Shown: positions 1 to 12,271, numbered from the stretch's first letter. The stretch: 44,483 nt of DNA from Glomus cerebriforme (GCA_003550305.1 QKYT01000005.1:251766-296248), one strand, 5' to 3'. Program-made: numbers and translations. Notes: generated by a model not told the origin, from the sequence alone.

Positions 1-285
1 GATTTTATCCGGATAAACCGGACTCGGATCAAAGCACTACGCAGCGTCACCAAAAGCAATACCAAAGGATGCGCCACCACCACCTCCTGATACAGTGATA
101 CAGCATCAAAGGAGCTTTTTTCTTAAGGACATAAGATCGCTCTGAAGGTTATAGCAGTCCGTCGTAAGGTCTACTGAGGATCTTGAGGAGGGGTTGGTTA
201 CGAACCTTCTTTACGACACAAAAGATTGAAGGGGGCAAACCAAGTACATGGTTAGCTTAGTAATTGATAAACAATTAAACATGCG
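1..285. other. GC-richer block of unknown nature
   Basis: This stretch is clearly richer in G+C than the rest of the window. No open frame of useful length crosses it on either strand, though short stretches read like decayed coding sequence. It stops abruptly at the degenerate telomere-like tract that follows. It may be the edge of a repeat or of a decayed gene lying outside the window. I cannot assign it. Confidence 0.3.
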
Positions 286-405
286 ACCCTAATCCTAACG
301 CTAACAGTATCCTAACCTATTTCTATTCCTGTTCCTATCTCTTATTCCTATCCTTGATTCTATCTCTTATTCCTGTCCTTATCCCTATTCCTATCCCTAT
401 CCATA
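286..405. repeat. Degenerate CCTAA/CCTATTCC-type tract
   Basis: The tract starts with CCCTAATCCTAACGCTAAC and passes into diverged units such as CCTATTCC, CCTATCTC and CCTTATCC. The period is about 6 to 12 bases and the C-rich strand is on top. The first part resembles the CCCTAA complement of the common fungal telomere repeat TTAGGG. The later units have drifted to a CCTAT-rich minisatellite. It is either an interstitial telomere-like remnant or an unrelated minisatellite. Confidence 0.5.
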
Positions 406-1851
406 AGTAATCTTTTTTTTTTATTGATGTGTTTCTGTATGTTACTAACTTGAACATCACCATTCTTGTTCGGCAAGCCCAGATCTTGGATTATAGGTGA
501 GTAAGGTAGGTTGTCAATTTTTACCCTGAACAAAGCTTGTCACCTCTACGTGGTGTTCAAGAGAAACGCTATAGGTTAACCTATATCTGGCCAAATGCAA
601 GCATACATTGCTTTTTTTAATTTTCGGTCAGACAATTAAATGTTGATCGGCGGATAACTTCAAAATTGTCAAGCCAAAATTATATAATAATGCTGGCTAG
701 AGTTGATCGATCTTTATCTCTATTTTGGCCGGAATTAATGTTACAAAAGTGTTACAAGGCTATTATTTTTTAAAATCGTGTATTTTTGGATTAAACAAAA
801 TTATATAAAATTATACCCCCCAATGTTACAATTAAAATGCTAATGCTAATGTGACCCGTTTGAATCGATGCTGCAATATTACTTTTCCAACGGGTTTCAC
901 TTAATATTTACGGCAAATTTAATTTTACGTTCAATTGATCTAACAAGCTTTCGAAAGGTTCTAATAAATTAAATGAAAAATTTATTTTTAATGATCACTA
1001 TAGTAATTAATAAATTATAAAATTAAATTGAGCAACTTGTATATTTTACAAATACTATACTATTTAACGTCGCTGTGATGTCCATTGATTTAAAATATAT
1101 AAATAAAGAATGAATTTGGTATTTTGCATTAGATTAAATATATATTTTTTTTATTATAATCTATGTTATAGAAATCTAATATTATAACCTCATTATTTCC
1201 AGATAATTTACCAATAATTTTTAAACTCATTATAATTTTATAATCCATTTTTTTTTACAAATAAAGTTAACAATTTATTTTAAAAAATATTTTCAAAATA
1301 TTTCTCAAAATATTTCTAATAAAAAAATCAAAAATAATTTACATTTACAGGTTGCTAATAAAAATGAGTGCTATTATGCTGTACATACATTCATTATATA
1401 TATAATCGCTAAACATTCAAACAATGAGTAGCCCCTTGTTATTAATTGTTCCTGTATAAATAATAATAATGCTGAAAAAAGACCAACAAAAAAACAACCC
1501 CAAAAAAAGGAAATATAAATATAAAAATAAAATAAAATAAAATAACATAAGTAAATAGATTTGCGATAACAAAGAAACATATCCCTTTCAATAGTAAGAT
1601 TCATGAAATTATTAAATTCACGGGAAAAGTTAATTCCCGAAAAATTTTGACTGCAAATTCCACAAATGAAAAATAATTAATAAATGTTCGAATTAATTTA
1701 AACCCGCAATTAAAATTCAATTTCCATATGTTTTTCATTTAGAATAGTTTTATGATCTATTAAATATAAAAAAATAAAATAAAATAAATAAATATAGATT
1801 CCAAAAATAAATAATTACATCAACAATAATAATATAATAAATAAAGATACT
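406..1851. other. AT-rich spacer downstream of the kinase gene
   Basis: This is 3' flanking sequence of the kinase gene on the minus strand. It consists of A/T homopolymers and AT-rich tracts, with a slightly more complex part at about 440-760. The only open frame of note (1374-1604, minus) is a run of F, Y and I codons from AT-rich DNA and is not taken as a gene. No RNA gene or clear repeat was recognised. Confidence 0.5.
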
Positions 1852-4098
1852 TTACATACTTATTGTATCGTTCATTAATTCGACATCGGGACTTTTACAT
1901 TTTTGATTGGATTCTTCAATCATATTTTTATTACCATCACTTTCAACAGAAGGTGACCGAGGTGTTTCAGGTTGAGCACGTTCAGAATGTGGTGTTTCAC
2001 AAGCCGTTTCCTCCATGTCAGGGATATTCAAATCATTAAAATCAAAGAGCTGACTTATATATTTAGCATCGGGATTTGATTCAGTTGAAACAGATGGATG
2101 AGGATGAGTTCTAAGACGCCATTGTTCAGCCACAGCGAATTCCGTATTAACCTTATAAGGAAGTTTCGGTGTCTCTATAACTTTTCTCGCCCAATCATAC
2201 AAAGTCCTGTGTAACGATTCTGCATTTGGTCTTTTGGAAGGATCCGGATCCCAACATTGTTCCATTAATGCAATATAATTCGGCGGAATTCCAGGTGTTC
2301 CGTCTACAAGCTTAGGACGTAATCCCATGCATATCTCAAATGCTAATTCAGAATCATGAGCCCTATCGTTAAACGGCTTTATACCAGTAGCTATTTCCCA
2401 CATAACAAAACCAAAGCTATAAATGTCCGAAGCTTTACTAAATTTTTGTTTCATAATAACCTCAGGAGCGAGATAAGGTAATACTCCATGAACTTTTCCC
2501 CCTCCGACGATTGGATGACACAATCCAAGATCTCCCATAGCAGTATATATATCATTTGTAATCATTATATTTCCACAATGAAAATCACGATGTATTAAAT
2601 TTGCTCCATGAATGGTTTTCAATGCTTTGGCAATATCACATGTTAATGCTAATTTAAGTTTCCAACTCGTATTTTCAACATTTTCCGATAAATATTTCCT
2701 TAAATTACCATGTTCCGCACACTCTAGAACAATCACGTAACTCTTTGTGCTAGGGTCTTGTGAAATTCCATAACACTGTAACATACAGTTATCCCATGCG
2801 ATTCGTTTATAATAAGCTGCAAACTAGAATTAAAAAAAAAAACAATAATGTTATTTTAAATAAATAAATAAATAATTGATTAATTAATAAAACTTTTTTA
2901 TATAATACATACGTCATTAATAAATTCTTGAGTGATATTTTCAGAATTGCGTAAAAATTTCAAAATAACTTTCTTTCGAGGATCTCGTTTCCATTTTGTC
3001 TGCATCTTCTCATCTCGTAAAGTTCTTGGACCGTCTAACCAAGTAGCCGTTGAAATAGTACCATAACCTCCTTCAGCAAAATTCTTAACATAACGAAATC
3101 TATCAAATGGTATCCACTCAAGATAATTAAACGGACCAGCCGTAGTTAATTGAGTTTCTTGAATAAAACTATCAATAATTCTATTCCCACTTGTCCATTT
3201 CGGAAATCCAGATTTAAATCTTCGAGTTTCACATACTTGACACCAAAAGCTATCAGCATCACCACAAGTACAAAGATTTTTTGGTTTGATAGAAGCAATA
3301 GATGCTTTACGTTGTAATTCATTCTGAGGTCTTTGTGGGGCACCACCATAAGATTGAGTACCACCACCACCACCACCACCATATGAATAAGACTTTTTTA
3401 AAATTGATTTTCTTTCAAGAGATTTTGGTGGTAATGTATTAGCACGAATAGATTTCCTTCCTGAAGCGGGATTATCAATATCATCTTTATATTCAGGTTG
3501 TTGTACTTGACGTGATAAAATCCGTAAAGCATGTTCATGTTGATTTAATTTTATTGTTTCTTCTAATGTTTTTATAGCTTGTTCAATAGATTCATGATTC
3601 TCTAATGATTGCGTTGGGGATGTATTAATACTTGCAGAATTTGGGTCAGATTCTTCTGGATTAGATTGAACGGGTGATGCAATAGATTCAGTTGCTGTTG
3701 TTGCTGTTGTAGTTGTTGCCGTATCTTTATCATCAAATTGTGCAGAAGAAAATATAAATTCGGATTTCTCTAAATCTTTTTTTGGTGAAGCTCTTAATGT
3801 CAGTGATTTACTTTTAGGAGTATGTGTGTAAGTACGTTTAGGCTTAGGTGAAGGAGGTGAAGATACAGGTGTACTTATTGAACTTTTGGATTTTAAAGAT
3901 TTACTTGTAGTACTTGTATTTACTTGTCCCTGCTATTTAAATTTACATAAATAAAAATAAAAAAATATATATATTATTAATATAAAAAATATTTATTATT
4001 ATTATTAAAAAAAAAAAAAGAGAGAGAAGAAAAAGAAAATATAAAAATACCATCGTTTGTCTTCGTTTTGGAACACCGATTTTTTCATTAATTGTCAT
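1852..4098 (-). CDS. Protein kinase with N-terminal Cys cluster (three exons)
   Basis: Proposed spliced gene on the minus strand: exons 4098-4051, 3932-2913 and 2823-1852, giving about 679 residues. Each junction is GT-AG and phase 0, so the frame is continuous. Residues 17-230 are Ser/Thr/Pro-rich and low complexity, with a Gly7 run and a short helix-prone stretch. Near residue 236 lies a small Cys cluster (CTC, then CQVC), followed by KWTSGN. The kinase domain has a glycine loop (AEGGYG, about 298), a VILK lysine (about 337), HRD (434-436) with GN at 440-441, DLG in place of DFG (454-456) and APE (475-477). All catalytic residues are present, so it should be an active Ser/Thr or tyrosine-kinase-like enzyme. 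After residue about 580 the tail is acidic and Pro/Ser-rich. Kinases of this plan form a large family in Rhizophagus. The substrate is unknown, and there is no membrane segment or signal peptide. Confidence 0.88.
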
Positions 4099-4720
4099 GG
4101 TTTCGAAATGTGATTTTGCTTAATTTATCTTAAATTTTTATCCTCATATAATAATAAAAAATTTTTTAACGATTTTTTTCGTTTTATTTTTTATAGAATT
4201 TTTTTTTTTCGTCACTTATTCGTCAGCTATTTACCTTTTATATTTCTAAGTAATATAATATATTCTATTCTAAAATATTTATAAATATATATAATTATAA
4301 TAACAATAACAATAATAATAATAAAAAAAAAATCAGGAGAATAAGACTGTTTAAAAAGAAAAAAAAAAAATTTCGGGTAAAATTTTTTTTTTTCTTAAAA
4401 AAAAAAAAAAAAACTGACGTTTTGGATTGACTAGCATATATATAGACAAATAAAAAAAAATTAAAGAAAAACTTTCCCCTGATTAAAAAATCACTAAACC
4501 ACTCCGGAATATTCCTGTTCAACGTACCGTGAACCGTGATGATAATTTTTATAAGAAAAATGAAAAAAATATCTTGTGATAGCCAATTATAAGTTTCACA
4601 TATATTTATCAAAGAAAAATGTTGTGTAAACGTCTATAGGGGTCACAAGCCAATCAGTTAATAACATTCAGGGGTGATGTTAAACACCTACATGAAAAAA
4701 ATCCATAGATGAAATTTCGC
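4099..4720. other. Kinase 5' flank rich in A/T homopolymers
   Basis: The region upstream of the kinase start holds long A and T runs (about 4160-4420) and a CCAAT-like GCCAATCAG at about 4651. A minus-strand open frame at 4295-4612 is only poly-F and poly-L from the homopolymers. The promoter presumably lies here, but no clear TATA element can be singled out. Confidence 0.35.
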
Positions 4721-4724
4721 CTTT

Positions 4725-4790
4725 CCGCACGGCCACAATGTTGGGTTACAAACTTGTAAGAGATCACCAGTTCAATTCAAGTCACTCGTT
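4725..4790 (+). other. tRNA-like split promoter (A-box/B-box) remnant
   Basis: GGCCACAATGTTGG at 4731-4744 resembles a tRNA A-box, and AGTTCAATTC at 4769-4778 resembles the B-box. A CTTGTAA stretch between them is reminiscent of an anticodon loop. The boxes are about 39 nt apart, slightly short of the usual spacing. The acceptor, anticodon and T stems do not pair properly, so this is not a working tRNA. It could be a decayed tRNA or the head of a tRNA-derived SINE. Chance in AT-rich DNA cannot be excluded. Confidence 0.25.
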
Positions 4791-7118
4791 GTCTGTTTAC
4801 TCTAAAAGAAAAAAAAACACAATGAACCCAAAAAAGATTATCAATAACATTCGTTTTATTCTATACAAGCATCAAAGGTATGACGTTGTACAAGTTTTAA
4901 CAATGATTTACACAATGAATATATTATACTCAATTATCCATACAAAGAGTTTTAAAATAAATTAAAAATGTATAAAAGCGTGAAATATTTCGTTTTTGTG
5001 ATGTTCTTTCAACCGCCATTTTAAAGATGCCGCAGTATTTACGGATATGTGCATGATATGAAACAAGTTAACGCTTTATGTGGTTTTTAATAAATAATGT
5101 CTGCATTATGCTTAGTTAATCGGTCATTTGTTTTGGTTTACGGCTGAAGGCTACTTCTTAAAGAACATGTTATTATATCAACCATTATGCCGATCTGGAT
5201 TTAAACTTTTTTTTGGCTATTATTATAATATTTGTTAACTATTTTGATTGTTTTTAAAGAATACTAAAAATATATATATATTCTCTTCTCGCTTCAAAAT
5301 GTCATTTAAATGAATTTGAATTAATTTGTTCATGCATAAGAATTATGCAGTCTAATATGAGATACACCTGTTAATTTGTGATTTTCTCACGCCAATAACG
5401 ATATAAGATCTACTTGTATAAAGAAATAAAAAAAGTTTGTTCTCCACGCAGATGCCATCTTAAATATAAACGAACCATTCAAAAAGAAAACTTAAATAAT
5501 GTTTTTTTTTGTTTTTTGTTTCTTTTTTAATTAAAATTAATGTATACTGAATTTTAAGGTTTTATTATAAAGTTAAACTTGATAAATAATAAAGTATAAC
5601 TAAAGTTAGATGTAAAAAAAGAGGGGAGTTCATCGATGGAGTTTTGTTTCACAGATCACCTTATCCGAATATTATTCACGTGATATATTACCGAAATATA
5701 AGTTATCAAATGCCGGATTTAATAACCTAATATAGCTTTCCCCCCTTTCTCTCATAAAAAAAATAATTTATAGTTAATGCATGCCCGCGTATACTTTATT
5801 TTAACTCTGCCAATGAATCTTGAGAGAAATATCTATCGTTGGTATTAAACAAACAATATTGGTCAGCATAATAATTACTGTATTCTTATAATTAATTGCA
5901 TGAACCATTCCGTTAAATCGATTGGCCATTTTTAAATTCCTCTAATCCTCCCTGGAATTACGAGACTAAATTTGCATAATTATAAAATTAATTGTTTGAA
6001 TACCTTTTGTTCAAAATGAAAAACAAATCTAACGTTATCAACTTTGATATCTGATCAATCAATCTATAGAATGACATATTGTAAAGAAAGAAATAAGAAA
6101 TTATTAATTAATTTAATTTAAAAAGTAAACTAATAAATTGTAAAACAAAAATGGATATGAAAAAAAAAAATGGTACAAAAAAATCGGCGTTACCATCGAT
6201 AAAATTAATGTCAATGTACTGTATGTGTGTTTAGTCAATATTGTAAGCAAGATGATGCATCAATCTTTCCGTTATCAATTACGCCTTTAAGATTCGATCA
6301 AAAAAGTAGATTTACTGTACATAAATTGATTAATTCGTAGTTTAATAAGTTAATTCACTGTTAAATAAATTAAATGGGATTTTAAAAGAATACTTATTAT
6401 ATTTACTTTTATCACCAAGAGTCTACAATCTCAAATTTAATAAAAATTTTTTTTTTTATCATGTACTTATTATATTTCATGAGTCAATGTGATATGATTG
6501 GATATCAAATGATCGAGAGAGATAATACGAGAGAGAATTCTTTTGTGATGTTTCTAAAATATTATTATTTTTTTTTTTTTGTAAAGGAGGATTTCTTGAT
6601 GTAATCTTTTTTGATTTTCGGGTTTTAAAAAATTCCGTTATTTCGTATGAATAAAGAATAAATAAATTGGGTTTCCGGATTCTCCACGGAAATTAATGTC
6701 CTACCGGCCCTACTACGCCCTCGCCTATCACCGTGCAATGTCAAAATTAATTGATGTTTCACAAATAAAATAATTCAATAACTTTCAATAAACATAAAAT
6801 TTAATTCTATTTTTAAATTTAAACTTAAATTACTATACATTAAAAATTATTACAGAATAAATATTAGGAAAAAAATACATTTGCTAAACATCCAAAACTG
6901 GTGACGATCACCAGCAGCAAAAGTTCACCATTTCTAATTAATCACCTACCGAACATTAAATTTAATTTTGACCACTGATGACCGCCACTAGTGATGATAT
7001 TTAACATATACTAAGGAAAAAAAATGGAAAAGAAAAATCAGTATCTAATGTATGGAGTCTATAATGATCAAAGTAAATAAGAATTATGCTGTTTGACGTC
7101 ATCTGTTTGATCATATGT
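4791..7118. other. AT-rich intergenic region
   Basis: No gene is supported here. The sequence is AT-rich with scattered homopolymers. Two patches differ: a GC-richer stretch at about 6660-6740, and a cluster of CACCAG/CTGGTGA motifs at 6890-7000 that includes a perfect hairpin (7-bp stem, 3-nt loop) at 6898-6914. The small frame at 4738-4965 spans the tRNA-like remnant and is not credible. Confidence 0.4.
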
Positions 7119-8302
7119 TTATGGTAACGCGCCATATGAAAAGATTATTGGATCGATGGGTTCGATGGGATCGTTTGAGGGATTAGTGGAAAGATATTTT
7201 CGTTCATAAATAAAGTATGATATGGCATGTCCAATTCCTCCAATATTTACGGCTAAAATGGAATGTTTTATATTATTATGTGTTATAACGATAATACAAA
7301 TTTTAAATAAAAAAAATTCTTACCTATTATCAAAAGAACGTTCAAATTTACATCATTATTATTTCCAATTACTTTAATAATATTATAGAATAATATCAAA
7401 GACTATAAAATAATTTAATTTAATTAATTTTAATATATTACTTTTTAAATATTTTTCAAATAATAAGTTACTTACCCATTGAAACAAGAAAGGGAGAATA
7501 CTAAATAAACAGGCCCTTATAAAGTTAGGATTAATATTATCCCGGTTTTTACATAAAAGTTCTTGTGAAATAACTTTACGTAAAATCTTTCGTAAATCAA
7601 GGAAATAGGAAGTCGCGCTCATAATAACAATAAATATTAAAAAGACATTGAAATGATGTTTAAATACTGTATTAAAGTTAAAAGCATATCTATTTAACAA
7701 ATAAAGAATAAGTTAGATGATACATACATACGTATAGTTAAGCAAAAAAAAAAAAAATTTTATACATACTTTAATTCTAATTGCTCATAACGATTTATTC
7801 CAAAGATAGAAGTAACCCAAGATAATAAGAACATTCCTTGCCACATATAAACATCATATTTTCCAGATTCAACATCAATTTTTTCGATCAATTTTGACAT
7901 TGTAGAAAATTCTAAGAATCCAACCAATAATAGATTTATGGTTAAGGATACTGGATAGAATTTTCCAAAGATTTTATAAAATATTCCAGATTGTGAGAGC
8001 GTGGAATGATTTATAAAAATGTTTGCAATTTGCAATATTGAACATATCAAATCTAAAAAAAAAAAAGAGGTTTAGATGTTATAAACTATGAGAATCATAA
8101 ATTTATGTGAAAAGTTTAACTTACATGAAATGGCAAAGCAAAATGGATATTTGATTTCAACATCTTTTCGTCGACGTATAAAATATAATCGACTTAGAAC
8201 ATACAAACAGCTAACGAAATTAATGGAGGTAAGAATCAAAGAGATGGTGGATTCTGTGTTTAAAGTGAATCGGTTACCACTTAGTGAGGTTTGGGATTGC
8301 AT
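7119..8302 (-). CDS. Seven-transmembrane protein, GPCR-like topology (five exons)
   Basis: Proposed spliced gene on the minus strand: exons 8302-8125, 8052-7770, 7689-7476, 7402-7324 and 7252-7119, giving 295 residues. Every intron is GT-AG with GTAAG- or GTATG-type donors, and the phases match across all four junctions. Hydrophobic segments lie at about 19-42, 52-74, 93-113, 128-145, 167-185, 209-238 and 246-268, which is seven in total. There is a short polar N-terminus, a basic RRRK after segment 1 and a short Pro/Asp/Ser tail. There is no cleavable signal peptide. The layout fits a G-protein-coupled receptor or another 7TM family, but I see no diagnostic motif (no DRY, NPxxY or rhodopsin lysine), so function is not assigned. 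Start choice rests on the first ATG before segment 1 and on continuity of the frame. Confidence 0.72.
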
Positions 8303-8346
8303 CTTTAAATTTTAAAAGAAAGATATTATTTATAATGAAATAAATA

Positions 8347-8392
8347 GTCGCTTTAAATTAATTTATTTATAATTAATTTATTTTGAAGCGAC
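8347..8392. repeat. Nested hairpin upstream of the 7TM gene
   Basis: GTCGCTT (8347-8353) pairs with AAGCGAC (8386-8392). Inside it AAATTAATT pairs with AATTAATTT around a short AT loop. It lies 45 bases upstream of the 7TM start codon. It could be a cruciform in the promoter, a MITE scar, or part of the 5' untranslated region. Confidence 0.4.
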
Positions 8393-8477
8393 CAGGTTAC
8401 GAATGAGTGGGATTATATCAGTTCTCAAAGAGACTGAAATTTAAAATCAAAATTGTTAAAAATAATTGTACACAAAA

Positions 8478-8513
8478 AAATATCTGCTGCATATATATGC
8501 AAAAAAGATATTT
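8478..8513. repeat. Palindrome GCATATATATGC inside an outer stem
   Basis: AAATATCT (8478-8485) pairs with AGATATTT (8506-8513). Between them is a perfect 12-base palindrome at 8489-8500. No function can be read from it. Such palindromes are common in AT-rich DNA but rarely nest this neatly. Confidence 0.4.
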
Positions 8514-10740
8514 CCATTTTCAGACTACAGTAATTAAAAAATATTTACCCCCATGTAACAAACCGAAATAACCTATCATCTCGCCCGAATAATTAAAAAG
8601 GAAAACAAATAGGTTAATCTTCACATTTCCACATAGAAAATAATCTATATTGTTTTATTAATTCGTTATTCATATTTACGGCTTCTTGTTCACATTTTGT
8701 TCATTCTACATGAAACTAGAAAAAGAATTTCTGCTAAAAGCAAATAAATAATAAAGAATAATAGCATTTAACAATTATATTAATTCCCATTATGTACAGT
8801 AAAATAATACTTTACATGAAATTAATTCCGTACACGTGACACAACATATAAACTTAGCCTAAAAATAGTTTCGCTTTTTAACTCATACCTAATATGTAGA
8901 ATATTTAGCAAATTGTGTCCATCACGTGAATTTATATTAAAATAATATTTCTATTCGTAGAGAAAAAAAATAGGCGTGCATATAGAAATCATACATGACG
9001 TAATACAGATGAATGTAAACAAACAACGCCCAAGAATAAAATTTGTAATCGTCTAGGTCCCGAAATTTAATTAATACTGATACTCTGTCCTACCATAAAC
9101 AAGACAAGGAACAGTTACAAAATAACTCTGTATAACCATTAAAAACACGAAATTAAATATACCGAAATTACTAATTCTTGAAAGATCAATTATTATTATG
9201 TTAAATGAAATAAAAATTTAGAGATGATTTGCGTTTTAAAATTTATTATATTATAAAAAGTGAGGTCATTTGTAGGTCACTTTCCAATATTGCTTTAGTT
9301 AACTGCTTTGCAATAAAATACATATTTGATCATGTTGTATTCCATTAACAGTTAAGAAAATTCCTACCATCGATTATTGTGTCTCGTGTGACAAAATGTT
9401 GACAAAATGTTAGTTGTTAACGAACAGGTTCCACAGGTTGCTGCACTCGTAAAGGATAATTTAGGAGCGAATAAGTTTATTCGATAATTGGATCAAATAT
9501 TATAAAGTTAATAAGGTTATTGAACACGATCAAAGAAATTGTTGCGTTTTCGGCGAATTGGATATCAAAAATCGTTTTATCTCACTTCCCAATTTTGATG
9601 AAAATTTTTATTTATTTTTAGCTCCCATTATTCTCTACAAAATAAAAATATTTCATTCAAATTGGATTATTTCTATATATTAAATATGAGACCAAATAAT
9701 TTAAATTATACCTTTATGCCTGTATCTTATTATCTTATAATTACAATTTTTAAAATATAAATTTATTTTAATTTTTAATATTTACAAAATAAATTCTTTA
9801 GATTATTTGGTTAATTTGATTAAGTTTCATTGCAAGTCCTGTAATAAACTCTTAATTTTTGTTTTATTCCTAAACGTTTACAAGTATGATGTAATTTTTT
9901 TCTTGTATTAGCTAACGAATTTTAGTTTTTCAGCATTACGAATTAGTAAAAAAATGTTCCTTTTACAAGAAGTCTTCCAATGGTACCACAAACGTTGAAA
10001 GTGATAAAGTGAATTCTTTCTGCTTCGGCATGAAGAATAAATAATATTGTTGTGGTCTTAAATAATATGTATAAATTCAAATTTTATTGAAGTTACCGGT
10101 AAGGGCGCATCAATATCGGCTCAAAAACTCTTTATTGAGTGGTTTAACGATTGGTTGAAAATATGTTGCGTAACAGGCGTGATTAAATCGTTCAATGCGT
10201 TCAATGAACAGATTGTATCTAATTTGATCATACGAGCTAAAATTCATGGGAAATGCACGGAAAAACTCGTTGAATTCATGAAATTCAACTTTATGTAAAA
10301 AAGTATTTGAAAAAGTCTTTTTACTTAATTGTGCATATTTCACATATTTACGTATTTTTGACAATGGCGATATTAGATTTTGACGCGGTCAAAAAAAAGG
10401 GAAATTTCGTTTTTATAATTTCTTCGTTGCAGCAGATGAGCTGTTTATATTTTAAATATGTACTAGTTGTATGTTTGTGCTACGAGGAACAGAAAACAAT
10501 TTTATTGTAATTATAATTTTTAAAAAATATTGATTAAATATTTTTAATAACTTTATATATTTTTATATTTAATAAATAATCACGCTATAAATAAATTGAA
10601 AAATCAATATTATTATATTTTAAAGGGCTAATGAATTAGTAAAACCATATGACTCTTATGTTTGTAATACAATTAACATCATGGAGTGTTTTTAAAGCAA
10701 AAAAAAAACAATTTATCTTCGTTTAAAGTTTTTAAAAAAA
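8514..10740. other. Intergenic 5' region of F-box pseudogene A
   Basis: No credible gene lies here. Short open frames at 10110-10510 on both strands sit in the duplicated upstream segment and have no counterpart frame in the second copy, so they are not coding. The region probably contained the promoter of the ancestral F-box gene. Confidence 0.4.
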
Positions 10741-12250
10741 TGACACAACGTTTCGCTGATTGTTTAAACGAGATTTTTAAATATTTAGAAGATGATATGG
10801 AAACTTTATATTCGTGTTTATTAGTTGATCGTCTTTGGTGTGAGGTTTCAGTAAGATTTTTTTTGGAAATTTGAAATTCCAAATATTCGTACTATAATGT
10901 ATGTCTTCCAAACGAGTCAAAAGAAATTTTATATAAGAATGGAATTATTATTTCAACTTCAAAATCTCCAATGTTTAATTATGTAACATTTTATAAAATT
11001 CTATCAGTTAGTCAAATTAATTACAAACTTCAAATTCTTTTTGAAAATCAACAATCAATTTCTTCACAAAATTTAGATAATAATTTTTCTATTGTAGAAC
11101 AAGAAATATTTAAATTGTATATGAGTCAAATAATTTCTTTAAAAGAATTAAATTTTTGTAATTTTCCAAAATCAACAACTTTTGACCTTTATCCTGGAGC
11201 AAAAGATTCTTTAAAAAATCTCTCAGAATTACGTTGTAGTTCAGATATTTCATCCAAAATTTTTATCAATTATCTCAAATATGTCATAATATATTATCAA
11301 TGAATATATTTATTGAAACCATTGTTTCAGAAGGGTTAAAGGATTTAATTTCTACTCAAAAAAATTTAAAATATATGAACATAAATTATTATAATTATTA
11401 TAATCATTATACAGACGAAATTTTGAAAGAAATAATTTATCCTAATAATTTAAAAAAAAATTGTCTTTACAGAATAAAATATTGTACATCATTATCATTA
11501 ATAGCTAAATTCATAAATTTACAAGAAATTAATATATTATATAATAGTAAAGAAATTGAAGGTTTTGAAAAATTACAATATGTTATTTTTTCAAAATAAC
11601 AAATATTAAAAATTCAAAATTTTTTTCCAAAATTTGAGATAATAAAATTTTTAGAAAATAATGGAAAGAAATTAAAAGAATTATACAGTATGTAGAATCT
11701 GATTATGCTGGTTTTAATGATAATTTATTTAATTTAGCTATTGCTAAATTTTGTCCAGAACTTAGAAAACTTTCTACTGGATTTAAAAGTAGTGAATTGG
11801 AAACGTTGAAAATAGTTTTTGAGAGCTGTCAATATTTAGAAAGTATTAAAATTTGGCTTTGTGGCGTATTTTTAAGTGAAAAAGAGGCATTGGATATGTT
11901 TGTAAAATATTCACATAATAATATTTATGAAATAATATTATATCATCATTTTAATACACAACCAAATTACTTTCCTGAAGAATTAGAATCTTTTTTTATA
12001 AGTTGGACAAATCGTGTATCGCGAAAGCCACTTTCTTTTTTGATTGATGGATATGATGCAATGATTAGATTAGATACAAATGATGAAAACATGGAAATAA
12101 TTGATAAATACAGTATATTAATTCAGGAGTTATTAAGAAATTTGAAGTTACAGTTGAATATGTCGATGATGATGAATATTATTAAAAATTATAATTTACT
12201 GTATATGAAAATGCGTGAACGCAGTATTTTATAATAACTATATTAAATTT
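9070..12250 (+). repeat. Tandem duplication, first unit
   Basis: This unit carries F-box pseudogene A and about 1.6 kb of its 5' flank. Its start (CCATAAACAAGACAAGGAAC and flanks, about 9073-9165) recurs at about 12273-12365. Diverged upstream motifs (GGAAATGCACGGAAAA at about 10249, GACGCGGTCAAAAAA at about 10381) recur at about 12687 and 12760. The second unit follows directly and is shorter through deletions. Confidence 0.7.
10741..12234 (+). pseudogene. F-box protein pseudogene A
   Basis: This is a broken homologue of the F-box gene at 17386. An F-box stretch (DCLNEIFKYLEDD, then SCLLVDRLWCEVSVR) starts at 10741 and runs about 44 codons. A deletion of about 14 bases then shifts the frame and removes the residues matching ICWRYV. 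Later pieces open in other frames (about 10900-11303, 11306-11599, 11797-12234) and keep conserved stretches such as PGAKDSLKNLSEL and a DENMEII segment near the C-terminus. At least three frame changes and several stops are needed to span it. The intact family has an N-terminal F-box, which binds Skp1 in SCF ubiquitin ligases, followed by leucine-rich repeats. This copy cannot make that protein. Confidence 0.82.
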
Positions 12251-12271
12251 ATATTATGTTTATTTTATTTA

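Noticed and set aside
1374..1604. Minus-strand open frame of 76 codons
   Set aside because: Composition is F, Y, I and L from AT-rich sequence; no domain and no promoter-like context.
3146..3382. Minus-strand open frame with poly-Val start
   Set aside because: It is a shifted frame of kinase exon 2, created by the GGT/CCA repeat that encodes Gly7.
4295..4612. Minus-strand open frame of 105 codons
   Set aside because: Poly-F, poly-K and poly-L from homopolymer runs.
8088..8315. Plus-strand frame opposite exon 1 of the 7TM gene
   Set aside because: Antisense shadow; the minus-strand frame splices into a coherent membrane protein.
10110..10510. Open frames on both strands in the upstream part of the F-box duplication
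   Set aside because: Not preserved in the second copy and without protein character.
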